Shown here in pieces: positions 31,787 to 41,348 of a stretch of DNA of 64,000 nucleotides. The stretch comes from Nocardioides okcheonensis. GTDB lineage: Bacteria > Actinomycetota > Actinomycetes > Propionibacteriales > Nocardioidaceae. Each line of letters opens with the position of its first letter. Positions within the stretch are counted from its first letter, which is position 1. The stretch is taken from assembly GCF_020991065.1 (NCBI RefSeq), contig NZ_CP087710.1, positions 620,001 through 684,000 on the forward strand. Direction: 5' to 3'. A program made the translations under genes and the position numbers. The notes beneath the pieces are model-generated. The model was not told the origin of the DNA and did no database searches. It was given only the letters and a program-made list of their open reading frames with translations.

Positions 31787-34700
31787 GTGACCATGAGCCT
31801 GCACAAGCTCACCGCCGGATCGGGGTACGACTACCTGACCCGTCAGGTCGCCGCGCTGGATGCCACCGACAAGGGTCACGTCGGCCTCGCCTCGTACTAC
31901 GCCGAGAAGGGCGAGACCCCCGGCGTCTGGATCGGATCCGGGATGGCGGGCATCGACGGCCTCGACGTCGGCGACCTGGTCACTGCCGAGCAGATGCAGA
32001 ACCTCTTCGGCGCCGGACACCATCCTCTGGCGACTGAGCGAACCCGCGCTCTGGACCACCAGATCGGTCGCCCCGACACCGCCTCACCCACCGAGGTCGA
32101 CTACCGGGCGGCGGCCCGGCTCGGGGCTCCGTTCAAGGTGTACGACCACGACGTCAGCGCGTTCCGGATCGAGGTCGCGAAGCGACTCGCAGCCGTCAGC
32201 TCCGCGTCCGGGCACCCAAGCGACTACCCCGTTCCAGCCGCCGTACGCGCGGCGGTCCGCACCGAGGTCGCCCGCGAACTCTTCCGCGCCGAGCACGGCC
32301 GCGACCCCTCCCCCGGCGCCGACGGCGCCCGCGAACTCGCGGCCGTCATCGCCCGGCACTCGCGCCCTAAGACCACAGCGGTCGCCGGCTACGACCTCAC
32401 CTTCTCCCCCGTCAAGAGCGTCTCGACGCTGTGGGCGATCGCCGACCCGCACACCGCCGCGACCATCGAACGCGCCCACCAAGCAGCCGTCCAGGACGCG
32501 CTCACGTTCCTTGAGACCACCGCGCTCTACACCCGCGAAGGAACCAACGGAGTGCGGCAGGTCGACGTCCGCGGTCTCGTCGCGACCGCCTTCACGCACC
32601 GGGACTCCCGCGCTGGCGACCCCGATCTCCACACGCACGTCGCCGTAGTGAACAAAGTCGAGACCCTGTCCCCCACCACCGCAGACGGCTCGGCCACTGC
32701 TGGTGGCAAGTGGTTGGCGATCGACGGCCGTCCTCTCCACAAGGTGGTCGTGTCCGCCTCCGAGACCTACAACACGGCCCTGGAGCGGCATCTCGCCGAC
32801 GCGCTCGGAATCCGCTTTGCCGAGCGATATGAGGACCCCGGTCAGGGCGCGGCGCGCGGGCGACCGGTGCGAGAGATCGTCGGCGTGGATGCCCGTCTGA
32901 ACACCCGCTTCTCGAAGCGACGCCTCTCCGTGGAGGAGCGTCGAGCCGTCCTGGCCACCGACTTCCAAGCCACGCACGGCAGACCTCCGACACCGGTCGA
33001 GGCGATCCACCTCGCCCAGCAGGCCACCCTGGAGACCCGGAAGGCCAAGCACGAACCCCGCTCTCTCGCCGAGCAACGTGCTGCCTGGCGCAGGGAAGCC
33101 GTCGAGGTACTCGGTAGTCCACATCGGATCGCGACGATGGTGCGCACAGCGCTGAACCCCACCCGCGAGACGCTCGCCAAAGCCGGCGCGACGACGGATG
33201 CTGCCGTCGACTCTGGGTGGTTCGCCGAGCGCGTCGAACGCATCCTCGCGACGTTGGAGAGCCACCGCAGCACGTGGCAGTACTGGCACGTGTACGCCGA
33301 GGCACAACGTCAGGTCCGCTCAGCGGCGCTCGCCACGAAGGACGTCGCGCGGGTCGTCGACCTGCTCGTCGGCGAAGTCCTCGACATCCATTCCATCAGC
33401 CTCGCGCGCACTCCTGGCGCGAGCCTCACCGATGCCGACGGGATCTCCGAACCGCGCCAGCTGCGACGGGCAGACGGGTCCTCTGTCTACAGCTCAGCGC
33501 GAGCAGACCTGCACACGTCGCGTCGGATCCTTGCCGCCGAACAGCGACTGGTGGCAGCCGCGGGCAGACACGACGGACACGTCGTGGACTCCTCGGCCGT
33601 CGACCTCGCGGTCCTCGAGCAGACCGCCCACGGCATCACGCTGAACCTCGGGCAGTCCACCATGGTGCGAGAGATGGCGACCTCGGGCGCTCGACTGCAG
33701 CTCGCCATTGCGCCCGCCGGCTCTGGCAAGACGACCGCCATGCGCGCGCTCGCCAGCGCCTGGACCGACGCTGGCGGCACCATCCTCGGCCTCGCACCCT
33801 CTGCCGCAGCCGCCGACGCACTGCGCTCCTCGATCGCGCCAACTTCGCCGAGTACCGCGGCCGACACCGACACGCACGGCTCCGTCCACACTGACACGCT
33901 GGCCAAGCTCACCCACTCCCTCGGCCAGTCAACTGGTTCGTCTGGTGGTCACTCCGTCGCTCCGATCGACCAATCGCCAGCCTTGAATCGCCCCAACAGC
34001 CCGATGGCGGAGGTGCCGGCCTGGATCGCGAACATCGGCCCGCACACGCTGGTCGTCATCGACGAAGCCGGCATGGCCGACACCCTCTCCCTCGACGCAG
34101 CCGTCACCCACGTCCTCGAGCGCGGCGGCAGCGTCCGGCTGATCGGTGACGACCAGCAGCTCGCCGCGATCGGCGCCGGCGGAGTCCTCCGCGACATCCG
34201 CACCCACCACGGCGCACTCCACCTCAGCGAGCTCCTCCGATTCACCAACCCAGCCGAGGCCGCCGCATCGCTCGCGCTGCGCGAGGGCCGCACCGAGGCA
34301 CTCGGCTTCTACCTCGACCACCACCGCGTGCACGTCGGCGACCTCGCCTCCGTCAGCGACGACGTCTTCACCGCCTGGCACAGCGACCGCGCCCTGGGTC
34401 TCGACTCGATCATGCTGGCTCCTACCCGAGAACTCGTCAGCGAGCTGAACTACCGCGCACGCACCGCTCGCCTCGACGAGCCCGACCACCGGGACTCCGC
34501 AGAGGAGGCCACGGGTGCTCGCGAAGGGACACGGTCGCGGAGCATCCGGCTCGGCGACGGCAACGAGGCCTCCGTCGGAGACCTCATCATCACCCGGCAG
34601 AACGACCGTCGACTGCGCACGTCGACCACGGACTGGGTCAAGAACGGCGACCGCTGGACGGTGCTCCACGTCCACGAGAACGGCGACCTCTCCGCGCAGC

Positions 34701-37700
34701 ACCTGCGCCACCACCACACCGTTCGACTCCCCCACGACTACGTCGCGAACGCCACCGGGCTTGGCTACGCGTGCACCATTCACACCGCGCAGGGCGTCAC
34801 CGCCGACACCATGCACGGCCTGGCCACCGGCGAGGAATCACGCCAGCAGCTCTACACGATGCTGACGCGAGGGTCCGCCGCCAACCACATCTACCTCCAG
34901 GTGGTGGGCGACGGCGATCCCCACTCGATCATCCACCCATCGCTCACCCATCCCCGCACCCCGACCGAGATCCTCGAGTCCATCCTCGCGCGCGACGAGG
35001 CCCCGCACTCCGCCACCAGCCTCCTGCGCGAGCAGACCGACCCCACCCTTCGGCTCGGCCTCGCCACGCAGCGCTACCTCGACGCGCTGCACTATGCAGC
35101 CGAAGCCGTCCTACGCCAGCAGCCAGCCGGCTTCCCGCCAAGCGACCCGGCACGCGAGGCGCCCGTCGATCCACCGACAGATGCCGTCCTAAACGTGGTC
35201 CACGCACTCGACCACGCCGCCCAACGTCTCGCGCCCGGGCTGTCCGACGAGCCCGCCTGGGCGACCCTGCGCGCCCGGCTCCTCCTTCTCGGAGCCGACG
35301 GCCACGACCCCACCGCCCTCCTGACGCGAGCCGTCGCCGCAGGCGATCTGCGCACTGCCACCGACCGTGCCGCCGTGCTGGACTGGCGCCTCGACTCCGC
35401 CCTGACTGGCCGGGACGACATCGGCCCCGCACCCGACGCCACCCGCCCTGACACAACCCTCCCCGACACCGCCCTCCCCGGCACCGGCCCGCCGGGACCC
35501 CTGCCGTGGATGCCGGGTATCCCGACCCTCGTCGCGAAGGACCCACAGTGGGGTGGCTACCTCACCCAGCGTGCTGAGCTCGTCGCATCCCTCGCAGACC
35601 AGGTCCGCACCCGCGCCACCAACCACGCCGAAAACCACGCGCGCCCGCACTGGGCACAGAACGGACTCGCGGCCAGCGTCGAGGCCATCGCCGCCGTCGA
35701 GGTCTGGCGCGCGGCGATGCGGGTTCCCCCCGACGACAGACGACCAGTCGGACCACCGCAGCAACAGAAGTCGGCAGCCGACTACCAGCGAAGACTCGCC
35801 CGAGCGGTCACCGGGGCAACCGCTCCCGCACTCCAGGAGTGGCGAGGTCTCCTCGTATCGCTCGCACCCCAGATCAGCGAGGATGAGTTCACGCCGATCC
35901 TCGCCGAACGTCTTGCTGCCATGTCCCGTGCCGGACTACCCGCCCATCGACTCGTGAGATCCGCGGCGACTGCGGGCGTACTCCCCGACGCCCATGCGGC
36001 CGCTGCGCTGTGGTGGCGCATGTCGCGACACGTCACACCCGCCGGCGCCAGCCGCATCTGCGAGGCCATCCAGCCCGGAAACAGCGACCCGATCAACGCG
36101 GGATGGATGCCCCAACTCACGGAACTCTTCGACGCAGACCTCGTCGAACGCCTACACGCCAGCATCTGGTGGCCGGCGCTGGTCAGCGCGCTCGACCACG
36201 GAGTACATCGGGGCTGGCAGATCGAAGCACTGCTCGGCGGCACGCCGCAACCGACTCGCCCCGAAGGCGGCTCCAGCCTCGACACGTCGGAGGGCATCGA
36301 CGAATGTCTGGCCCTGATCTGGCGCACCTCGATCGCACTCGAGCCCATCCCAGATCCGGCCGCTCGCGACGAGCAACCCGATGCGCCTCCCGCCGACCTG
36401 TGGGAGGGAGTCGAGGTCGACCCCAGCAGCACCTGCGAGGTCAACCCAGAGCCAGAGCTCATCCGCGACCCGGATCTCGCCGAACCACACCACCACACCA
36501 CGCAGCTCGACTCGAACGAGCACCAGGACGCCACCATTGGCAGTCCCCCGACTCACGCGGCTCCCGACAGCGATGACCAATGCTTCGTGGAGCCAGACCT
36601 CACCGTCGCGGCCCTCATCCGCGACCTCGGAGCCACCCCACTCCCACTGACCGAGGCCGAGATCCGAGACATGAACCGACGCGCACAACAGTGGGACGAC
36701 TCCCCCGTCTCGCGAGAGCGAGCGGTAGAGATCAACGCGATGGCCCGAGACTTCTTCGAGACCGCGTTTATCGGATCCTGGGCCCGCGCGCACCTCGTCG
36801 AACGACTCGGTATCGACCTCGCTGGGCACGAGCAGTTCCACCCCGGTCATGCCCCTGCTGGATGGCGACATCTGGTCGAGCACCTGCGCCGACACGGCGT
36901 CACCGACGACGAGATGCTCTGCGTAGGCGTCGCCACGACGTCGTCACGCGGGGATCTGATCGACCGGTTCCGGGACCGTCTGATCTTTCCCATCGCGGAC
37001 CGTGACGAGGTCCTGGGATTCGTGGGCAGACGCCACCCCGACCTCGCCGACGAGACCAAGAACGCAGGCCCCAAGTACCTGAACACTGCCGACACGCCGC
37101 TCTTCCACAAGGGCGCCCAGCTCTTCGGATCGAGCGACGAACTCGTGACTGCCGGCGCTCAGGTAGTCCTGGTCGAAGGACCACTGGACGCCTTGGAGGT
37201 CACCATTGCCAGCGCCGGCCGCTACCTCGGCGTCGCCCCACTCGGCACCGCGCTCACCGACGAGCAAACACGACAGCTGGCCGCCATCAAGCAGGCGACT
37301 GGCCACGATCCGATCATCGCCACCGACGCCGACCCCGCCGGCCGCGCTGCTGCTGAGCGTGACTTCTGGATGCTCGCCCCGCACGGACTCGACCCTGCCT
37401 ACGCGAGGCTGCCGAGTGGTCTCGATCCCGCCGACCTGATGACCCAAGAAGGACCCGCGGCACTGACTGCGGTTCTGCTGAGCGCACGACCCCTCGGCGA
37501 GCACCTACTCTGCGAACGCCTCCTCAACCTCGCGCCCAACCATGCACACGAGGCAGCACTTCGCGTGCTCGCGGCGCGGCATCACCGCGCATGGAGAACA
37601 GGAGCAGAGGTCATCGCAACCCACCTCGGCCTCGAGCACCGCCACGTTCGTCGCGAACTGCGCGACGCCGTCAAGGCCTGGGACCTCGATCCACACAAGA

Positions 37701-38086
37701 TCGCCCACGCCGAACTCGCCCGCGGCGCGAGTGCTCGTGCGGACTCCCACACAAGTCCGGCCGAACGATGGGCCCCGGTGGCACTCACCGTCGATTCCCG
37801 GCTCGTCTCGCAGCCCGACTGGCCAGCCACGGCCGACGCACTACAACTGCTCCACGACCAAGGCCGAGACGTCGACACCGCAATCCGAACGGCGATCGGG
37901 CAGATCCCACTCGGGTCCATGCCAGCACGCGACCTCCGCTATCGCCTGGCCTCAATCGACGGACAGCCCGGAGACGACCACCTGCCTGCTCAGGACCAGG
38001 ACACCAGCCCGTCCAGTGGCACCCTGCAGGCACGCAACCTAGCGCAGCCGAACCGGCCCGCCGCTAGTCCGAGTCCGAGTCCCTAG
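31787..38086 (+). CDS. MobF relaxase-helicase with C-terminal DnaG-like TOPRIM domain
   Basis: This protein of about 2,099 residues nicks oriT and drives strand transfer. The TrwC-type relaxase domain (1-330) has N-terminal tyrosines (SGYDYLTRQVA) and the metal-binding H282/H284 (DPDLHTHVAVVNK). A RecD/TraI-type helicase follows, with Walker A APAGSGKTT (about 642-650), Walker B LVVIDEAGMAD and motif IHTAQGVTADTMH. The region from about 1640 to 1960 resembles the DnaG core: LIFPIADRDEVLGFVGRR, then GPKYLNT, TOPRIM E1797 (LVEGPLDALEV), and D1847/D1849 (IIATDADPAGRAAAERD). No zinc finger is seen. The domain fusion suggests primer synthesis on the transferred strand in the recipient. The start may be GTG 31781, GTG 31787 or ATG 31793. 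Confidence 0.93.
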   Translation: MTMSLHKLTAGSGYDYLTRQVAALDATDKGHVGLASYYAEKGETPGVWIGSGMAGIDGLDVGDLVTAEQMQNLFGAGHHPLATERTRALDHQIGRPDTASPTEVDYRAAARLGAPFKVYDHDVSAFRIEVAKRLAAVSSASGHPSDYPVPAAVRAAVRTEVARELFRAEHGRDPSPGADGARELAAVIARHSRPKTTAVAGYDLTFSPVKSVSTLWAIADPHTAATIERAHQAAVQDALTFLETTALYTREGTNGVRQVDVRGLVATAFTHRDSRAGDPDLHTHVAVVNKVETLSPTTADGSATAGGKWLAIDGRPLHKVVVSASETYNTALERHLADALGIRFAERYEDPGQGAARGRPVREIVGVDARLNTRFSKRRLSVEERRAVLATDFQATHGRPPTPVEAIHLAQQATLETRKAKHEPRSLAEQRAAWRREAVEVLGSPHRIATMVRTALNPTRETLAKAGATTDAAVDSGWFAERVERILATLESHRSTWQYWHVYAEAQRQVRSAALATKDVARVVDLLVGEVLDIHSISLARTPGASLTDADGISEPRQLRRADGSSVYSSARADLHTSRRILAAEQRLVAAAGRHDGHVVDSSAVDLAVLEQTAHGITLNLGQSTMVREMATSGARLQLAIAPAGSGKTTAMRALASAWTDAGGTILGLAPSAAAADALRSSIAPTSPSTAADTDTHGSVHTDTLAKLTHSLGQSTGSSGGHSVAPIDQSPALNRPNSPMAEVPAWIANIGPHTLVVIDEAGMADTLSLDAAVTHVLERGGSVRLIGDDQQLAAIGAGGVLRDIRTHHGALHLSELLRFTNPAEAAASLALREGRTEALGFYLDHHRVHVGDLASVSDDVFTAWHSDRALGLDSIMLAPTRELVSELNYRARTARLDEPDHRDSAEEATGAREGTRSRSIRLGDGNEASVGDLIITRQNDRRLRTSTTDWVKNGDRWTVLHVHENGDLSAQHLRHHHTVRLPHDYVANATGLGYACTIHTAQGVTADTMHGLATGEESRQQLYTMLTRGSAANHIYLQVVGDGDPHSIIHPSLTHPRTPTEILESILARDEAPHSATSLLREQTDPTLRLGLATQRYLDALHYAAEAVLRQQPAGFPPSDPAREAPVDPPTDAVLNVVHALDHAAQRLAPGLSDEPAWATLRARLLLLGADGHDPTALLTRAVAAGDLRTATDRAAVLDWRLDSALTGRDDIGPAPDATRPDTTLPDTALPGTGPPGPLPWMPGIPTLVAKDPQWGGYLTQRAELVASLADQVRTRATNHAENHARPHWAQNGLAASVEAIAAVEVWRAAMRVPPDDRRPVGPPQQQKSAADYQRRLARAVTGATAPALQEWRGLLVSLAPQISEDEFTPILAERLAAMSRAGLPAHRLVRSAATAGVLPDAHAAAALWWRMSRHVTPAGASRICEAIQPGNSDPINAGWMPQLTELFDADLVERLHASIWWPALVSALDHGVHRGWQIEALLGGTPQPTRPEGGSSLDTSEGIDECLALIWRTSIALEPIPDPAARDEQPDAPPADLWEGVEVDPSSTCEVNPEPELIRDPDLAEPHHHTTQLDSNEHQDATIGSPPTHAAPDSDDQCFVEPDLTVAALIRDLGATPLPLTEAEIRDMNRRAQQWDDSPVSRERAVEINAMARDFFETAFIGSWARAHLVERLGIDLAGHEQFHPGHAPAGWRHLVEHLRRHGVTDDEMLCVGVATTSSRGDLIDRFRDRLIFPIADRDEVLGFVGRRHPDLADETKNAGPKYLNTADTPLFHKGAQLFGSSDELVTAGAQVVLVEGPLDALEVTIASAGRYLGVAPLGTALTDEQTRQLAAIKQATGHDPIIATDADPAGRAAAERDFWMLAPHGLDPAYARLPSGLDPADLMTQEGPAALTAVLLSARPLGEHLLCERLLNLAPNHAHEAALRVLAARHHRAWRTGAEVIATHLGLEHRHVRRELRDAVKAWDLDPHKIAHAELARGASARADSHTSPAERWAPVALTVDSRLVSQPDWPATADALQLLHDQGRDVDTAIRTAIGQIPLGSMPARDLRYRLASIDGQPGDDHLPAQDQDTSPSSGTLQARNLAQPNRPAASPSPSP

Positions 38087-38198
38087 ACGGCCAGCCCGAC
38101 GCTCCGCGGCCGCCTCCCACCGCTCGAACCCTCTCGACAGTGGCGTCTTCCGAGGCGCACATCGCGCACAGGATGACTACGTCCGCAGTCTGCGCCCC

Positions 38199-38471
38199 AT
38201 GTTCACTGATACGCAGTTCCTCAGCCCCAGCGTCCCCGTCTTCCTTCCGCACCCCGACGGCACAGTCAGGCGGATCGAAGTCTCCGTGCTTCTCGCCGAG
38301 GGCGGGCGGCAACTCGTCGCTCGAGACGAGTGCAAGGAGATGAAGTGGTACCTCCCGCAACCACCCGTTCGCGACGAGACGACAGGCCTCCTCGTGGCGA
38401 CCCCTGCTCCATGGCCACTGGTAGAGCAAGCGCCTGTGGAGAACGAGCCGCGCGTCACTTGTTCATCGTAG
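38199..38471 (+). CDS. Possible small hypothetical protein
   Basis: This 90-residue frame has a balanced composition (FLPHPDGTVRRIEVSVLLAE, VARDECKEMKWYLPQP) that looks more protein-like than the overlapping minus-strand frames. It has no ribosome binding site and no recognised family. It would be the first gene after the relaxase and just before a zinc-ribbon gene in the same direction. Confidence 0.4.
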   Translation: MFTDTQFLSPSVPVFLPHPDGTVRRIEVSVLLAEGGRQLVARDECKEMKWYLPQPPVRDETTGLLVATPAPWPLVEQAPVENEPRVTCSS

Positions 38472-38480
38472 GTTCGGACC

Positions 38481-38651
38481 ATGAGTGAGATCGAACCCTG
38501 CAACATCTGCGGATCGCGTGCGCAGATTGACCGATTGGTCAACGAGGCATCGCACGGGGAAGCCGGCCCGAGGGTTCAACTGAACCGCAGGTGCACTAGC
38601 GACAGATGCCCAAGCAACATCGGCACCCGGCAGATCGGCGACACCGTGTGA
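38481..38651 (+). CDS. Small zinc-ribbon-like protein (56 residues)
   Basis: The sequence begins MSEIEPCNICGSRAQ and ends with RRCTSDRCPSNIGTRQ. It holds two Cys pairs (C7/C10 and C39/C44) spaced as in a zinc ribbon. It starts 9 bases after the possible gene at 38199-38471 ends and stops 28 bases before the convergent TIR gene ends. The Cys pattern argues for a real small DNA- or RNA-binding protein, though no strong ribosome binding site is seen. Confidence 0.5.
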   Translation: MSEIEPCNICGSRAQIDRLVNEASHGEAGPRVQLNRRCTSDRCPSNIGTRQIGDTV

Positions 38652-38678
38652 AGGAGAAAGCCTCCGCATCGCAACTCA

Positions 38679-40190
38679 TCACCAGCGCTCTGACGCCCGC
38701 TTGTTGAACTGCTCCGAGTACGACTCAACTGCAGCGCGTGCTCGTTCCACGTCACCTCCAAAAAGGCCCGCTTGGACTGGTGCCCACATGGCGCCGTCTC
38801 GCTCCAGCTCGTATGCCCAAGCTGTGATGGGGCTCGAGTCGATTCGGTACATGTTGTTAGCCGCGCGGCCGAACCAGTAGCCCATACGCCAGCGACGCCC
38901 GGACTCAGGTAGAGGGCGGGTGAGGAAGGTGTCTTCCGCGAGGATTCCTACGAAAACCTCGGCTCGCTCGAACTCGGTCGTCCAAGTGGCATCGTCGGGC
39001 ATCTGGTCGGCGAAGAGTGGCTGCAGTGCCTTGTAGAGCCAGTTGAACTCCGGCGTGGAACCGGACTGCATCTTGCCGTTCTGGCCGAGTTCCTCCAGCA
39101 CATCGTCGATCGTCAGGTCCTTTGCGGCCGCGTAGGAGAGCATCGCGGCGACGCCGTTGCCTTGAGCGAACGCGTGATACGGATCAGTCAGCTCGAGCAA
39201 GGCAAGTGGCGCGCCGCCAGCCCGTGAATGTGCAACCGATGAGTCCACAACGAGCACCTTTAGGTTGTCCCAGCGCCGGTCCGAGACCGCAGCGACTGCC
39301 GCGGTCATGACTGAGAAGGTCGCAGGTAGCCGGCGAAGGTCAGTGAGGGCCTGATAGCCACCCATCACTGTGGTCGAGGCTTCTGTCATGCGGCGCAGCC
39401 CAGTGATCCATGGGGTTAGCAGAGCCGGTTCCCCCCAGCGTGCCGCGATACGGAGGGACGCGCAGAACGGCGCTGCAAGTAACCAGGTTTCGTGCGCGTG
39501 CTTGGCGACGGTGCCCGCCTGCTGGTTGCTTGTCCCCGCTATGGGTCCGGCGCCAAACGCGTCGCTCTTGAGTACGCCTACGACGCGGTTCGCCTCCTGC
39601 GTGACAAGCTCATCAAGCTCGATGCGGCGACTTCCGTCGAGGAGCAGGTCCTTCGTGAGGGCGCGCATCATGTCTGGTCGGGTCGCGTCTGTTGCTTCTG
39701 CTACTGCCGCCATGGTTGCCGCCGGACTCAGAGGACGAGCTCCCATGATTCTGTTGATCGTCGTGACCAGTGACGCGGCAGCCGCAGGCTCAGTCGGTCC
39801 ATAGAGATCGACGTAGTTCAGATCAGCCAATCCGCGGCCACCCCCGAGATCCCATTCCGGTAGCGGCCCGTTGTCGAAGCGCACCGGAATCAGCCACTTG
39901 TGCCCCGGAGCCATCTGACGGAACTCATCAACGGCGAGAGTGAGCTCCTCGTTCATGTGTGTTTTCGCACGTCCTCGCGACTCGTCCGAGAAGCACGCAA
40001 GAAACACGAGCGATCCTTCGCGGATTGCCCTCTTGATCTCTGCGCGCCAGTTGTCTCCTGGTGCCAGGTTCACCCGGTCACGCCAGTATGGAATCTGGGC
40101 AGCGTCCAAGATTTGGCACAGCCGGTCTACCTGCGAGTCGTTCTCGTGCACGTAGGAGATGAAGACGTGCTTATCAATTCCTGGGGCCAC
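38679..40190 (-). CDS. TIR-domain protein (putative phage-defence NADase)
   Basis: This 503-residue protein has an N-terminal TIR domain (about 6-140) with HVFISYVHENDSQVDRLCQIL, YWRDRVNLAPGDNWRAEI, and a candidate catalytic Glu at 81/82 in MNEELTLAVDEF. Residues 150-503 are a helical region of unknown family, perhaps the sensor (VVDSSVAHSRAGGAPLALLEL). Bacterial TIR proteins commonly destroy NAD or make signalling nucleotides on infection. The gene is in a cargo island beside two nucleases. It starts with GTG at 40190 and has no visible ribosome binding site. No ThsA or Sir2-like partner is adjacent. Confidence 0.85.
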   Translation of the reverse strand: MAPGIDKHVFISYVHENDSQVDRLCQILDAAQIPYWRDRVNLAPGDNWRAEIKRAIREGSLVFLACFSDESRGRAKTHMNEELTLAVDEFRQMAPGHKWLIPVRFDNGPLPEWDLGGGRGLADLNYVDLYGPTEPAAAASLVTTINRIMGARPLSPAATMAAVAEATDATRPDMMRALTKDLLLDGSRRIELDELVTQEANRVVGVLKSDAFGAGPIAGTSNQQAGTVAKHAHETWLLAAPFCASLRIAARWGEPALLTPWITGLRRMTEASTTVMGGYQALTDLRRLPATFSVMTAAVAAVSDRRWDNLKVLVVDSSVAHSRAGGAPLALLELTDPYHAFAQGNGVAAMLSYAAAKDLTIDDVLEELGQNGKMQSGSTPEFNWLYKALQPLFADQMPDDATWTTEFERAEVFVGILAEDTFLTRPLPESGRRWRMGYWFGRAANNMYRIDSSPITAWAYELERDGAMWAPVQAGLFGGDVERARAAVESYSEQFNKRASERW

Positions 40191-40462
40191 AATCGGAGCC
40201 TAAGTCCACAGGCCGACACCGCCGACGCGACGCGACGGGTTGCGAGAGCAGACTGTGACAGAGAGAGCCCTTCACGTTGCAACCATGACGACACCTGTTC
40301 GGTGGTGACGTGACGGGAGGCCGCAGATCTGCTCGGCGTCCACAAGAGCGCTGTATCGAGAATGATCCGACGCAGCGACCCAGTAGGCAACGGTGACGAC
40401 CGATCCATGCGCGAAGTGGTGACGTGGATCGACCACTCAACTGAAGTGCCACACTGACGCGG

Positions 40463-41248
40463 TCACGGCTGCTTACCGAGTCGCCACAGGAAGCCTTCGA
40501 CAAGTCTGTCGAGCGCTTCGGCATCGCGCACGTCGGCGACGTCGAAATGATCGACCTCGGCTACACCGCAATACCGGAACAAGCGATCTCGCGACGTATC
40601 GCTGGCGCGCTTGCCGACGTGGTGCGGACCGTCGACCTCGATGATCCCGACGCGGTTCTTGAAGCAGACTACGAAGTCGGGTTCCAGCGTGTTTCCGGTG
40701 ATGCGTGCGGACGGGAGCGCCAAAATTGTCAGGTTCTCGGCTTCGGGTCGCCGACCCTGTGCGCGGCGTAGGGCTTCATAGACCTTGACCTCCTCGGCGC
40801 TTCGGAACGACATCCGGTCGGCGCGGAAGTCGGGGGGTTTCGGAGCCAGTGTTGCCTGGTTGCGAGGTCCCTCCCCCAGGCGCCGGCTGGCCTGTTCTCG
40901 CCAGTTCGCAGGCACGGGCGGTGCGGTGAAGTTCATCTCGCGGACGTGGACGTGTTGAGGTTCGAGAGCCTCATTCAAGTGCGCCACGATCTCACCAGCC
41001 ATCCGATCGTGGATGCTGTCAGTGACATGCGTCGGCCCTTCGACCCAGACGTCGCAGAGGTTGACCGGTGCGGAATCGTCGAACGGCAGAGCGAAGAGCA
41101 GGTCGACGTGGTCGATGCGGACGATGCGGCAGTCCAGTAGGAGCGCCGCCGCTTCGGTGTGACCCCGGTCCATCAGTAGCTGGACGGTCTGGCCCAGTTC
41201 TTGGTCATAGGAGGTTTCCGGCTCCGTTGGCTCGTCCGTCACGGGCAC
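40463..41248 (-). CDS. PD-(D/E)XK nuclease-like protein (Vsr/DUF559-type C-terminus)
   Basis: This 261-residue protein has an uncharacterised N-terminal half (1-140) and a C-terminal nuclease fold. FRSAEEVKVYEAL carries E152, LEPDFVVCF carries D191, and GIIEVDGPHH carries E204 and D206 with His after it. The S--E--V--AL, PDF, EVDG-H order matches Vsr-like and DUF559 nucleases. RDRLFRYCGV provides the later basic helix. It probably cuts DNA as a defence or repair enzyme. It lies 100 bases downstream of the PLD-like gene in the same direction. Confidence 0.7.
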   Translation of the reverse strand: MPVTDEPTEPETSYDQELGQTVQLLMDRGHTEAAALLLDCRIVRIDHVDLLFALPFDDSAPVNLCDVWVEGPTHVTDSIHDRMAGEIVAHLNEALEPQHVHVREMNFTAPPVPANWREQASRRLGEGPRNQATLAPKPPDFRADRMSFRSAEEVKVYEALRRAQGRRPEAENLTILALPSARITGNTLEPDFVVCFKNRVGIIEVDGPHHVGKRASDTSRDRLFRYCGVAEVDHFDVADVRDAEALDRLVEGFLWRLGKQP

Positions 41249-41348
41249 GCACCCTACGCCGCTGCCGGGCCGAGGGCGCGGATCGCGTGGTACCCGCCCG
41301 CTCGCTGACGATGCGCGCCGACCGCCTCAGCGTGTGGAGGGCATACGA

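Noticed and set aside
38064..38542. Minus-strand frames of about 121 residues after the relaxase
   Set aside because: Composition rich in Ser, Arg and Cys without structure; the plus-strand frame at 38199 and the zinc-ribbon gene fit better.
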